In this document: piece by piece, positions 1 through 13,927 of the stretch
How positions within the stretch are numbered: position 1 is the stretch's first letter
How the letters are laid out: each line of letters starts with the position of its first letter
Source: Argentina anserina
Taxonomy: Eukaryota > Streptophyta > Magnoliopsida > Rosales > Rosaceae
Length of the DNA stretch: 64,000 bases
Assembly: GCF_933775445.1 (NCBI RefSeq)
Contig: NW_026089445.1
Coordinates: forward strand, 248,001-312,000
Reading direction: 5' to 3'
Notes under the pieces: generated by a model
What the model saw: the letters and a program-made list of their open reading frames with translations, nothing else
Databases searched by the model: none
Told to the model about the DNA's origin: nothing
Made by a program: the position numbers and the translations under genes

Positions 1-209
1 ACACACTCCCACACTTGCAAAACTCTCAAATTCAATAGAAACTCGCATCAGAAAGCCTTACAGAAAGATACTCAAACGAGAAATGAAAAGATAGACAATT
101 GGAATAGTAAAGATACGCAAACGATGTAAAGATACACAATTGGAATAGTAAAGATACGGAAACGATGTAAAGATACACAATTGGAATAGTAAAGATACGC
201 AAAAGATGT

Positions 210-480
210 AAAGATACTCAGTTTGAAAGAAACACACTCCCACACTTGCAAAACTCTCAAATACAATAGAAACTCGCATCAGAAGCCTTACAGAAAGATA
301 CTCAAACGAGAAATGAAAAGATACACAATTGGAATAGTAAAGATACGCAAACGATGTAAAGATACACAATTGGAATAGTAAAGATACGCAAACGATGTAA
401 AGATAGACAATTGGAATAGTAAAGATACGGAAACGATGTAAAGATACACAATTGGAATTGTAAAGATACGCAAACGATGT
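210..480 (+). repeat. Expanded monomer with four 41-bp subrepeats (271 bp)
   Basis: The spacing between successive AAAGATACTCAG starts is 271 bp, equal to 148 + 3 x 41. Four subrepeats occupy 317-480, and some carry private changes (GATAGACAATTGG, ATACGGAAACG, GGAATTGTAAAG). The monomer just upstream has three subrepeats. Such expanded forms are rare in this window. Confidence 0.9.
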
Positions 481-2559
481 AAAGATACTCAGTTTGAAAG
501 AAACACACTCCCACACTTGCAAAACTCTCAAATTCAATAGAAACTCGCATTAGAAAGCCTTACAGAAAGATACTCAAACGAGAAATGAAAAGATACTCAA
601 TTGGAATAGTAAAGATACGCAAACGATGTAAAGATACACAATTGGAATAGTAAAGATACGCAAACGATGTAAAGATACTCAGTTTGAAAGAAACACACTC
701 CCACACTTGCAAAACTCTCAAATACAATAGAAACTCGCATTAGAAGCCTTACAGAAATATACTCAAACAAGAAATTAAAAGATACACAATTGGAATAGTG
801 AAGATACGCAAACGATGTAAAAATACACAATTGGAATAGTTAAGATACGCAAACGATGTAAAGATACTCAGTTTGAAGGAAACACACTCCACCACTTGCA
901 AAACTCTCAAATTCAATAGAAACTCGCATCAGAAAGCCTTACAGAAAGATACTCAAACGAGAAATGAAAAGATACACAATTGGAATAGTAAAGATACGCA
1001 AACGATGTAAAGATACACAATTGGAATAGTAAAGATACGCAAACGATGTAAAGATACTCAGATTGAAAGAAACACACTCCCACACTTGCAAAACTCTCAA
1101 ATTCAATAGAAACTCGCATCAGAAAGCCTTACAGAAAGATACTCAAACGAGAAATGAAAAGATACACAATTGGAATAGTAAAGATACGCAAACGATGTAA
1201 AGATACACAATTGGAATAGTAAAGATACGCAAACGATGTAAAGATACTCAGTTTGAAAGAAACACACTCCCGCACTTGCAAAACTCTCAAATTCAATAGA
1301 AACTCGCATCAGAAAGCCTTACAGAAAGATACTCAAACGAGAAATAAAAAGATACACAATTGGAATAGTAAAGATACGCAAACGATGTAAAGATACACAA
1401 TTGGAATAGTAAACATACGCAAACGATGTAAAGATACTCAGTTTGAAGGAAACACACTCCCACACTTGCAAAACTCTCAAATACAATAGAAACTCGCATC
1501 AGAAAGCCTTACAGAAAGATACTCAAACGAGAAATGAAAAGACACACAATTCGAATAGTAAAGACACGCAAACGATGTAAAGATACACAATTGGAATAGT
1601 AAAGATACCCAAACGATGTAAAGATACTCAGTTTGAAAGAAACACACTCCCACACTTGCAAAACTCTTAAATTCAATAGAAACTCGCATCAGAAAGCCTT
1701 ACAGAAAGATACTCAAACGAGAAAATAAAAGATACACAATTGGAATAGTAAAGATACGCAAACGATGTAAAATACACAATTGGAATAGTAAAGATACGCA
1801 AACGATGTAAAGATACTCAGTTTGAAAGAAACACACTCCCACACTTGCAAAACTCTCAAATACAATAGAAACTCGCATTAGAAGCCTTACAGAAAGATAC
1901 TCAAACGAGAAATGAAAAGATACACAATTGGAATAGTAAAGATACGCAAACGATGTAAAATACACAATTGGAATAGTAAAGATACGCAAACGATGTAAAG
2001 ATACTCAGTTTGAAAGAAACACACTCCCACACTTGCAAAACTCTCAAATTCAATAGAAACTCGCATCAGAAAGCCTTACAGAAAGATACTCTAACGAGAA
2101 ATGAAAAGATACTCAATTGGAATAGTAAAGATACGCAAACGATGTAAAGATACACAATTGGAATAGTAAAGATACGCAAACGATGTAAAGATACTCAGAT
2201 TGAAAGAAACACACTCCCACACTTGCAAAACTCTCAAATTCAATAGAAACTCGCATCAGAAAGCCTTACAGAAAGATACTCAAACGAGAAATGAAAAGAT
2301 ACACAATTGGAATAGTAAAGATACGGAAACGATGTAAAGATACACAATTGGAATTGTAAAGATACGCAAACGATGTAAAGATACTCAGTTTGAAAGAAAC
2401 ACACTCCCACACTTGCAAAACTCTCAAATTCAATAGAAACTCGCATCAGAAAGCCTTACAGAAAGATACTCAAACGAGAAATGAAAAGATACTCAATTGG
2501 AATAGTAAAGATACGCAAACGATGTAAAGATACACAATTGGAATAGTAAAGATACGCAA

Positions 2560-4130
2560 ACGATGTAAAGATACTCAGTTTGAAAGAAACACACTCCCAC
2601 ACTTGCAAAACTCTCAAATTCAATAGAAACTCGCATCAGAAAGCCTTACAGAAAGATACTCAAACGAGAAATGAAAAGATACTCAATTGGAATAGTAAAG
2701 ATACGCAAACGATGTAAAGATACACAATTGGAATAGTAAAGATACGCAAACGATGTAAAGATACTCAGTTTGAAAGAAACACACTCCCACACTTGCAAAA
2801 CTCTCAAATACAATAGAAACTCGCATTAGAAGCCTTACAGAAATATACTCAAACAAGAAATGAAAAGATACACAATTGGAATAGTGAAGATACGCAAACG
2901 ATGTAAAAATACACAATTGGAATAGTAAAGATACGCAAACGATGTAAAGATACTCAGTTTGAAGGAAACACACTCCACCACTTGCAAAACTCTCAAATTC
3001 AATAGAAACTCGCATCAGAAAGCCTTACAGAAATATACTCAAACGAGAAATGAAAAGATACACAATTGGAATAGTGAAGATACGCAAACGATGTAAAAAT
3101 ACACAATTGGAATAGTAAAGATACGCAAACGATGTAAAGATACTCAGTTTGAAAGAAACACACTCCCACACTTGCAAAACTCTCAAATTCAATAGAAACT
3201 CGCATCAGAAAGCCTTACAGAAAGATACTCTAACGAGAAATGAAAAGATACTCAATTGGAATAGTAAAGATACGCAAACGATGTAAAGATACTCAGTTTG
3301 AAAGAAACACACTCCCACACTTGCAAAACTCTCAAATTCAATAGAAACTCGCATCAGAAAGCCTTACAGAAAGATACTCAAACGAGAAATGAAAAGATAC
3401 ACAATTGGAATAGTAAAGATACGCAAACGATGTAAAGATACTCAGTTTGAAAGAAACACACTCCCACACTTGCAAAACTCTCAAATTCAATAGAAACTCG
3501 CATCAGAAAGCCTTACAGAAAGATACTCAAACGAGAAATGAAAAGATACTCAATTGGAATAGTAAAGATACGCAAACGATGTAAAGATACACAATTGGAA
3601 TAGTAAAGATACGCAAACGATGTAAAGATACTCAGTTTGAAAGAAACACACTCCCACACTTGCAAAACTCTCAAATACAATAGAAACTCGCATTAGAAGC
3701 CTTACAGAAATATACTCAAACAAGAAATGAAAAGATACACAATTGGAATAGTGAAGATACGCAAACGATGTAAAAATACACAATTGGAATAGTAAAGATA
3801 CGCAAACGATGTAAAGATACTCAGTTTGAAGGAAACACACTCCACCACTTGCAAAACTCTCAAATTCAATAGAAACTCGCATCAGAAAGCCTTACAGAAA
3901 TATACTCAAACGAGAAATGAAAAGATACACAATTGGAATAGTGAAGATACGCAAACGATGTAAAAATACACAATTGGAATAGTAAAGATACGCAAACGAT
4001 GTAAAGATACTCAGTTTGAAAGAAACACACTCCCACACTTGCAAAACTCTCAAATTCAATAGAAACTCGCATCAGAAAGCCTTACAGAAAGATACTCTAA
4101 CGAGAAATGAAAAGATACTCAATTGGAATA
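2560..4130. repeat. Higher-order repeat, 867-bp offset (2 copies)
   Basis: About 2560-3260 and 3430-4130 are matching blocks 867 bp apart. Both contain a monomer with AAATATACTCAAACAAG, a CTCCACCACTTGC monomer, and a monomer ending in GATACTCTAACGAG. The copies stop matching where the second has two subrepeats and the first only one. Confidence 0.85.
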
Positions 4131-5288
4131 GTAAAGATACGCAAACGATGTAAAGATACACAATTGGAATAGTAAAGATACGCAAACGATGTAAAGATAC
4201 TCAGATTGAAAGAAACACACTCCCACACTTGCAAAACTCTCAAATTCAATAGAAACTCGCATCAGAAAGCCTTACAGAAAGATACTCAAACGAGAAATGA
4301 AAAGATACACAATTGGAATAGTAAAGATACGGAAACGATGTAAAGATACACAATTGGAATTGTAAAGATACGCAAACGATGTAAAGATACTCAGTTTGAA
4401 AGAAACACAGTCCCACACTTGCAAAACTCTCAAATTCAATAGAAACTCGCATCAGAAAGCCTTACAGAAAGATACTCAAACGAGAAATGAAAAGATACAC
4501 AATTGGAATAGTAAAGATACGCAAACGATGTAAAGATACTCAGTTTGAAAGAAACACACTCCCACACTTGCAAAACTCTCAAATACAATAGAAACTCGCA
4601 TCAGAAGCCTTACAGAAAGATACTCTAACGAGAAATGAAAAGATACTCAATTGGAATAGTAAAGATACGCAAACGATGTAAAGATACACAATTGGAATAG
4701 TAAAGATACGCAAACGATGTAAAGATACTCAGATTGAAAGAAACACACTCCCACACTTGCAAAACTCTCAAATTCAATAGAAACTCGCATCAGAAAGCCT
4801 TACAGAAAGATACTCAAACGAGAAATCAAAAGATACACAATTAAAATAGTAAAGATACGCAAACGATGTAAAATACACAATTGGAATAGTAAAGATACGC
4901 AAACGATGTAAAGATACTCAGTTTGAAAGAAACACACTCCCACACTTGCAAAACTCTCAAATACAATAGAAACTCGCATTAGAAGCCTTACAGAAATATA
5001 CTCAAATGAGAAATGAAAAGATACACAATTGGAATAGTGAAGATACGCAAACGATGTAAAAATACACAATTGGAATAGTAAAGATACGCAAACGATGTAA
5101 AGATACTCAGTTTGAAGGAAACACACTCCACCACTTGCAAAACTCTCAAATTCAATAGAAACTCGCATCAGAAAGCCTTACAGAAAGATACTCAAACGAG
5201 AAATGAAAAGATACACAATTGGAATAGTAAAGATACGCAAACGATGTAAAGATACACAATTGGAATAGTAAAGATACGCAAACGATGT

Positions 5289-5478
5289 AAAGATACTCAG
5301 ATTGAAAGAAACACACTCCCACACTTGCAAAACTCTCAAATTCAATAGAAACTCGCATCAGAAAGCCTTACAGAAAGATACTCAAACGAGAAATGAAAAG
5401 ATACACAATTGGAATAGTAAAGATACGCAAACGATGTAAAGATACACAATTGGAATAGTAAAGATACGCAAACGATGT
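5289..5478 (+). repeat. Representative long monomer (190 bp)
   Basis: One complete monomer with two 41-bp subrepeats (5397-5437 and 5438-5478) after a 108-bp core. It differs from the short form by exactly one extra subrepeat and one extra A in AGAAAGCC. A 189-bp sister form lacks that A. The four main lengths, 148, 149, 189 and 190 bp, are therefore combinations of a 41-bp module and a 1-bp indel. Confidence 0.95.
5397..5478 (+). repeat. Pair of 41-bp subrepeats within a monomer
   Basis: Two tandem 41-bp copies, each made of a 22-bp element (AAAGATACACAATTGG...) and a 19-bp element (AAAGATACGCAAACGATGT). Both begin AAAGATAC, and so do the two other sub-blocks of the monomer, which suggests the whole monomer grew from a ~20-bp ancestor. 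AAA/AA runs fall about every 10-11 bp through the pair. Confidence 0.93.
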
Positions 5479-8400
5479 AAAGATACTCAGTTTGAAAGAA
5501 ACACACTCCCACACTTGCAAAACTCTCAAATTCAATAGAAACTCGCATCAGAAAGCCTTACAGAAAGATACTCAAACGAGAAATGAAAAGATACTCAATT
5601 GGAATAGTAAAGATACGCAAACGATGTAAAGATACACAATTGGAATAGTAAAGATACGCAAACGATGTAAAGATACTCAGTTTGAAAGAAACACACTCCC
5701 ACACTTGCAAAACTCTCAAATACAATAGAAACTCGCATTAGAAGCCTTACAGAAATATACTCAAACAAGAAATGAAAAGATACACAATTGGAATAGTGAA
5801 GATACGCAAACGATGTAAAAATACACAATTGGAATAGTAAAGATACGCAAACGATGTAAAGATACTCAGTTTGAAGGAAACACACTCCACCACTTGCAAA
5901 ACTCTCAAATTCAATAGAAACTCGCATCAGAAAGCCTTACAGAAAGATACTCAAACGAGAAATGAAAAGATACACAATTGGAATAGTAAAGATACGCAAA
6001 CGATGTAAAGATACACAATTGGAATAGTAAAGATACGCAAACGATGTAAAGATACTCAGATTGAAAGAAACACACTCCCACACTTGTAAAACTCTCAAAT
6101 TCAATAGAAACTCGCATCAGAAAGCCTTACAGAAAGATACTCAAACGAGAAATGAAAAGATACACAATTGGAATAGTAAAGATACGCAAACGATGTAAAG
6201 ATACACAATTAGAATAGTAAAGATACGCAAACGATGTAAAGATACTCAGTTTGAAAGAAACACACTCCCACACTTGCAAAACTCTCAAATTCAATAGAAA
6301 CTCGCATCAGAAAGCCTTACAGAAAGATACTCAAACGAGAAATAAAAAGATACACAATTGGAATAGTAAAGATACGCAAACGATGTAAAGATACACAATT
6401 GGAATAGTAAACATACGCAAACGATGTAAAGATACTCAGTTTGAAGGAAACACACTCCCACACTTGCAAAACTCTCAAATACAATAGAAACTCGCATCAG
6501 AAAGCCTTACAGAAAGATACTCAAACGAGAAATGAAAAGACACACAATTCGAATAGTAAAGACACGCAAACGATGTAAAGATACACAATTGGAATAGTAA
6601 AGATACCCAAACGATGTAAAGATACTCAGTTTGAAAGAAACACACTCCCACACTTGCAAAACTCTTAAATTCAATAGAAACTCGCATCAGAAAGCCTTAC
6701 AGAAAGATACTCAAACGAGAAAATAAAAGATACACAATTGGAATAGTAAAGATACGCAAACGATGTAAAATACACAATTGGAATAGTAAAGATACGCAAA
6801 CGATGTAAAGATACTCAGTTTGAAAGAAACACACTCCCACACTTGCAAAACTCTCAAATACAATAGAAACTCGCATTAGAAGCCTTACAGAAAGATACTC
6901 AAACGAGAAATGAAAAGATACACAATTGGAATAGTAAAGATACGCAAACGATGTAAAATACACAATTGGAATAGTAAAGATACGCAAACGATGTAAAGAT
7001 ACTCAGTTTGAAAGAAACACACTCCCACACTTGCAAAACTCTCAAATTCAATAGAAACTCGCATCAGAAAGCCTTACAGAAAGATACTCTAACGAGAAAT
7101 GAAAAGATACTCAATTGGAATAGTAAAGATACGCAAACGATGTAAAGATACACAATTGGAATAGTAAAGATACGCAAACGATGTAAAGATACTCAGATTG
7201 AAAGAAACACACTCCCACACTTGCAAAACTCTCAAATTCAATAGAAACTCGCATCAGAAAGCCTTACAGAAAGATACTCAAACGAGAAATGAAAAGATAC
7301 ACAATTGGAATAGTAAAGATACGGAAACGATGTAAAGATACACAATTGGAATTGTAAAGATACGCAAACGATGTAAAGATACTCAGTTTGAAAGAAACAC
7401 AGTCCCACACTTGCAAAACTCTCAAATTCAATAGAAACTCGCATCAGAAAGCCTTACAGAAAGATACTCAAACGAGAAATGAAAAGATACACAATTGGAA
7501 TAGTAAAGATACGCAAACGATGTAAAGATACTCAGTTTGAAAGAAACACACTCCCACACTTGCAAAACTCTCAAATACAATAGAAACTCGCATCAGAAGC
7601 CTTACAGAAAGATACTCAAACGAGAAATGAAAAGATACACAATTGGAATAGTAAAGATACGCAAACGATGTAAAGATACACAATTGGAATAGTAAAGATA
7701 CGCAAACGATGTAAAGATACTCAGTTTGAAAGAAACACACTCCCACACTTGCAAAACTCTCAAATTCAATAGAAACTCGCATCAGAAAGCCTTACAGAAA
7801 GATACTCTAACGAGAAATGAAAAGATACTCAATTGGAATAGTAAAGATACGCAAACGATGTAAAGATACACAATTGGAATAGTAAAGATACGCAAACGAT
7901 GTAAAGATACTCAGATTGAAAGAAACACACTCCCACACTTGCAAAACTCTCAAATTCAATAGAAACTCGCATCAGAAAGCCTTACAGAAAGATACTCAAA
8001 CGAGAAATGAAAAGATACACAATTGGAATAGTAAAGATACGCAAACGATGTAAAATACACAATTGGAATAGTAAAGATACGCAAACGATGTAAAGATACT
8101 CAGTTTGAAAGAAACACACTCCCACACTTGCAAAACTCTCAAATACAATAGAAACTCGCATTAGAAGCCTTACAGAAATATACTCAAACGAGAAATGAAA
8201 AGATACACAATTGGAATAGTGAAGATACGCAAACGATGTAAAAATACACAATTGGAATAGTAAAGATACGCAAACGATGTAAAGATACTCAGTTTGAAGG
8301 AAACACACTCCACCACTTGCAAAACTCTCAAATTCAATAGAAACTCGCATCAGAAAGCCTTACAGAAAGATACTCAAACGAGAAATGAAAAGATACACAA

Positions 8401-10069
8401 TTGGAATAGTAAAGATACGCAAACGATGTAAAGATACACAATTGGAATAGTAAAGATACGCAAACGATGTAAAGATACTCAGATTGAAAGAAACACACTC
8501 CCACACTTGCAAAACTCTCAAATTCAATAGAAACTCGCATCAGAAAGCCTTACAGAAAGATACTCAAACGAGAAATGAAAAGATACACAATTGGAATAGT
8601 AAAGATACGCAAACGATGTAAAGATACACAATTGGAATAGTAAAGATACGCAAACGATGTAAAGATACTCAGTTTGAAAGAAACACACTCCCACACTTGC
8701 AAAACTCTCAAATTCAATAGAAACTCGCATCAGAAAGCCTTACAGAAAGATACTCAAACGAGAAATGAAAAGATACTCAATTGGAATAGTAAAGATACGC
8801 AAACGATGTAAAGATACACAATTGGAATAGTAAAGATACGCAAACGATGTAAAGATACTCAGTTTGAAAGAAACACACTCCCACACTTGCAAAACTCTCA
8901 AATACAATAGAAACTCGCATTAGAAGCCTTACAGAAATATACTCAAACAAGAAATGAAAAGATACACAATTGGAATAGTGAAGATACGCAAACGATGTAA
9001 AAATACACAATTGGAATAGTAAAGATACGAAAACGATGTAAAGATACTCAGTTTGAAGGAAACACACTCCACCACTTGCAAAACTCTCAAATTCAATAGA
9101 AACTCGCATCAGAAAGCCTTACAGAAATATACTCAAACGAGAAATGAAAAGATACACAATTGGAATAGTGAAGATACGCAAACGATGTAAAAATACACAA
9201 TTGGAATAGTAAAGATACGCAAACGATGTAAAGATACTCAGTTTGAAGGAAACACACTCCACCACTTGCAAAACTCTCAAATTCAATAGAAACTCGCATC
9301 AGAAAGCCTTACAGAAAGATACTCAAACGAGAAATGAAAAGATACACAATTGGAATAGTAAAGATACGCAAACGATGTAAAGATACACAATTGGAATAGT
9401 AAAGATACGCAAACGATGTAAAGATACTCAGATTGAAAGAAACACACTCCCACACTTGCAAAACTCTTAAATTCAATAGAAACTCGCATCAGAAAGCCTT
9501 ACAGAAAGATACTCAAACGAGAAATGAAAAGATACACAATTGGAATAGTAAAGATACGCAAACGATGTAAAATACACAATTGGAATAGTAAAGATACGCA
9601 AACGATGTAAAGATACTCAGTTTGAAAGAAACACACTCCCACACTTGCAAAACTCTCAAATACAATAGAAACTCGCATTAGAAGCCTTACAGAAATATAC
9701 TCAAACGAGAAATGAAAAGATACACAATTGGAATAGTGAAGATACGCAAACGATGTAAAAATACACAATTGGAATAGTAAAGATACGCAAACGATGTAAA
9801 GATACTCAGTTTGAAGGAAACACACTCCACCACTTGCAAAACTCTCAAATTCAATAGAAACTCGCATCAGAAAGCCTTACAGAAAGATACTCAAACGAGA
9901 AATGAAAAGATACACAATTGGAATAGTAAAGATACGCAAACGATGTAAAGATACACAATTGGAATAGTAAAGATACGCAAACGATGTAAAGATACTCAGA
10001 TTGAAAGAAACACACTCCCACACTTGCAAAACTCTCAAATTCAATAGAAACTCGCATCAGAAAGCCTTA

Positions 10070-10900
10070 CAGAAAGATACTCAAACGAGAAATAAAAAGA
10101 TACACAATTGGAATAGTAAAGATACGCAAACGATGTAAAGATACTCAGTTTGAAAGAAACACACTCCCACACTTGCAAAACTCTCAAATTCAATAGAAAC
10201 TCGCATCAGAAAGCCTTACAGAAAGATACTCAAACGTGAAATAAAAAGATACACAATTGGAATAGTAAAGATACGCAAACGATGTAAAGATACACAATTG
10301 GAATAGTAAACATACGCAAACGATGTAAAGATACTCAGTTTGAAGGAAACACACTCCCACACTTGCAAAACTCTCAAATACAATAGAAACTCGCATCAGA
10401 AAGCCTTACAGAAAGATACTCAAACGAGAAATGAAAAGACACACAATTCGAATAGTAAAGACACGCAAACGATGTAAAGATACACAATTGGAATAGTAAA
10501 GATACCCAAACGATGTAAAGATACTCAGTTTGAAAGAAACACACTCCCACACTTGCAAAACTCTTAAATTCAATAGAAACTCGCATCAGAAAGCCTTACA
10601 GAAAGATACTCAAACGAGAAATAAAAAGATACACAATTGGAATAGTAAAGATACGCAAACGATGTAAAGATACTCAGTTTGAAAGAAACACACTCCCACA
10701 CTTGCAAAACTCTCAAATTCAATAGAAACTCGCATCAGAAAGCCTTACAGAAAGATACTCAAACGTGAAATAAAAAGATACACAATTGGAATAGTAAAGA
10801 TACGCAAACGATGTAAAGATACACAATTGGAATAGTAAAGATACGCAAACGATGTAAAGATACTCAGTTTGAAGGAAACACACTCCCACACTTGCAAAAC
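10070..10900. repeat. Higher-order repeat, 529-bp offset
   Basis: About 10070-10370 and 10600-10900 share monomers carrying GAAATAAAAAG and CAAACGTGAAATAAAAAG in the same order, 529 bp apart (149 + 190 + 190). Confidence 0.75.
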
Positions 10901-13450
10901 TCTCAAATTCAATAGAAACTCGCATCATAAAGCCTTACAGAAAGATACTCAAACGAGAAATGAAAAGATACACAATTGGAATTATAAAGATACACAAACG
11001 ATGTAAAGATACTCAGATTGAAAGAAACACACTCCCACACTTGCAAAACTCTCAAATACAATAGAAACTCGCATCAGAAGCCTTACAGAAAGATATTCAA
11101 ACGAGAAATGAAAAGATACACAATTGCAATAGTAAAGATACGCAAACGATGTAAAGATACACAATTGGAATAGTAAAGATACGCAAACGATGTAAAGATA
11201 CTCAGTTTGAAAGAAACACACTCCCACACTTGCAAAACTCTCAAAATCAATAGAAACTCGCATCAGAAAGCCTTACAGAAAGATACTCAAACGAGAAATG
11301 AAAAGATACACAATTGGAATAGTAAAGATACGCAAACGATGTAAAGATACTCAGTTTGAAAGAAACACACTCCTACACTTGCAAAACTCTCAAATACAAT
11401 AGAAACTCGCATCAGAAAGCCTTACAGAAAGATACTCAAACGAGAAATGAAAAGATACACAATTGGAATAGTAAAGATACGCAAACGATGTAAAGATACA
11501 CAATTGGAATAGTAAAGATACGCAAACGATGTAAAGATACTCAGTTTGAAAGAAACACACTCCCACACTTGCAAAACTCTCAAATTCAATAGAAACTCGC
11601 ATCAGAAAGCCTTACAGAAAGATACTCAAACGATAAATGAAAAGATACACAATTGGAATAGTAAAGATACGCAAACGATGTAAAGATACACAATTGGAAT
11701 AGTAAAGATACGCAAACGATGTAAAGATACTCAGTTTGAAAGAAACACACTCCCACACTTGCAAAACTCTCAAATTCAATAGAAACTCGCATCAGAAAGC
11801 CTTACAGAAAGATACTCAAACGAGAAATGAAAAGATACACAATTGGAATAGTAAAGATACGCAAACGATGTAAAGATACACAATTGGAATAGTAAACATA
11901 CGCAAACGATGTAAAGATACTCAGTTTGAAGGAAACACACTCCCACACTTGCAAAACTCTCAAATTCAATAGAAACTCGCATCAGAAAGCCTTACAGAAA
12001 GATACTCAAACAAGAAATGAAAAGATACACAATTGGAATAGTAATGATACGCAAACGATGTAAAGATACACAATTGGAATAGTAAAGATACGCAAACGAT
12101 GTAAAGATACTCAGATAGAAAGAAACACACTCCCACACTTGCAAAACTCTCAAATACAATAGAAACTCGCATCAGAAGCCTTACAGAAAGATACTTAAAC
12201 GAGAAATGAAAAGATACACAATTGGAATAGTAAAGATACGCAAACGATGTAAAGATACTCAGTTTGAAAGAAACACACTCCCACACTTGCAAAACTCTCA
12301 AATGCAATAGAAACTTGCATCCGAAAGCCTTACAGAAAGATACTCAAACGAGAAATGAAAAGATACACAATTGGAATAGTAAAGATACGCAAACGATGTA
12401 AAGATACACAATTGGAATAGTAAACATACGCAAACGATGTAAAGATACTCAGTTTGAAAGAAACACACTCCCACACTTGCAAAACTCTCAAATACAATAG
12501 AAACTCGCATCAGAACCCTTACAGAAAGATACTCAAACGAGAAATGAAAAGATACACAATTGGAATAGTAAAGATACGCAAACGATGTAAAGATACACAA
12601 TTGGAATAGTAAACATACGCAAACGATGTAAAGATACTCAGTTTGAAGTTAACACACTCCCACACTTGCAAAACTCTCAAATTCAATAGAAACTCGCATC
12701 AGAAAGCCTTACAGAAAGATACTCAAATGAGAAATGAAAAGACACACAATTGGAATAGTAAAGATACGCAAACAATGTAACGATACACAATTGGAATAGT
12801 AAAGATACGCAAACGATGTAAAGATACTCGGTTTGAAAGAAACACACTCCCACACTTGCAAAACTCTCAAATTCAATAGAAACTCGCATCAGAAAGCCTT
12901 ACAGAAAGATACTCAAACGAGAAATGAAAAGATACACAATTGGAATAGTAAAGATACGCAAACGATGTAAAGATACACAATTGGAATAGTAAAGATACGC
13001 AAACGATGTAAAGATACTCAGTTTGAAAGAAACACACTCCCACACTTGCAAAACTCTCAAATTCAATAGAAACTCGCATCAGAAAGCCTTACAGAAAGAT
13101 ACTCAAACGAGAAATGAAAAGATACACAATTGGAATTATAAAGATACACAAACGATGTAAAGATACTCAGATTGAAAGAAACACACTCCCACACTTGCAA
13201 AACTCTCAAATACAATAGAAACTCGCATCAGAAGCCTTACAGAAAGATATTCAAACGAGAAATGAAAAGATACACAATTGCAATAGTAAAGATACGCAAA
13301 CGATGTAAAGATACACAATTGGAATAGTAAAGATACGCAAACGATGTAAAGATACTCAGTTTGAAAGAAACACACTCCCACACTTGCAAAACTCTCAAAT
13401 TCAATAGAAACTCGCATCAGAAAGCCTTACAGAAAGATACTCAAACGAGA
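10900..13450. repeat. Dispersed duplicate block, 2154-bp offset
   Basis: A block near 10900-11300 recurs near 13060-13450. Both have GGAATTATAAAGATACAC (about 10978 and 13132), AAGATATTCAAACG and a CAATTGCAATAG subrepeat in the same order. Confidence 0.75.
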
Positions 13451-13927
13451 AATGAAAAGATACACAATTGGAATAGTAAAGATACGCAAACGATGTAAAG
13501 ATACTCAGTTTGAAAAAAACACACTCCCACACTTGCAAAACTCTCAAATACAATAGAAACTCGCATCAGAAAGCCTTACAGAAAGATACTCAAACGAGAA
13601 ATGAAAAGATACACAATTGGAATAGTAAAGATACGCAAACGATGTAAAGATACTCAGTTTGAAAGAAACACACTCCCACACTTGCAAAACTCTCAAATAC
13701 AATAGAAACTCACATCAGAAGCCTTACAGAAAGATACTCAAATGAGAAATGAAAAGATACACAATTGGAATAGTAAAGATACGCAAACGATGTAAAGATA
13801 CACAATTGGAATAGTAAAGATACGCAAACGATGTAAAGATACTCAGTTTGAAAGAAACACTCTCCCACACTTGCAAAACTCTCAAATTCAATAGAAACTC
13901 GCATCAGAAAGCCTTACAGAAAGATAC

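Larger units (their letters stand above)
540..7450. repeat. Segmental duplication in satellite, 4998-bp offset
   Basis: The block about 540-2450 recurs at about 5538-7450 with the same order of monomer lengths and the same private variants. These include the GACACACAATTCG and AAGACACGC changes (about 1540-1570 and 6538-6568), ATACCCAAACG, AAACATACGC, and AAATACACAATTGG. The second copy is slightly diverged (for example CACTTGTAAAAC near 6085). The tail of the block (2240-2446) also matches 4246-4452. Boundaries were set by eye. Confidence 0.85.
4590..9110. repeat. Higher-order repeat, 3182-bp offset (2 copies)
   Basis: About 4590-5930 recurs at about 7770-9110, with GATACTCTAACGAG starts, a subrepeat missing the G of AAAGATAC (GTAAAATACAC), GTGAAGATAC and CTCCACCACTTGC monomers in the same order. 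A shorter third match (about 7970-8550) recurs 1517 bp later at about 9490-10060. Confidence 0.83.
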
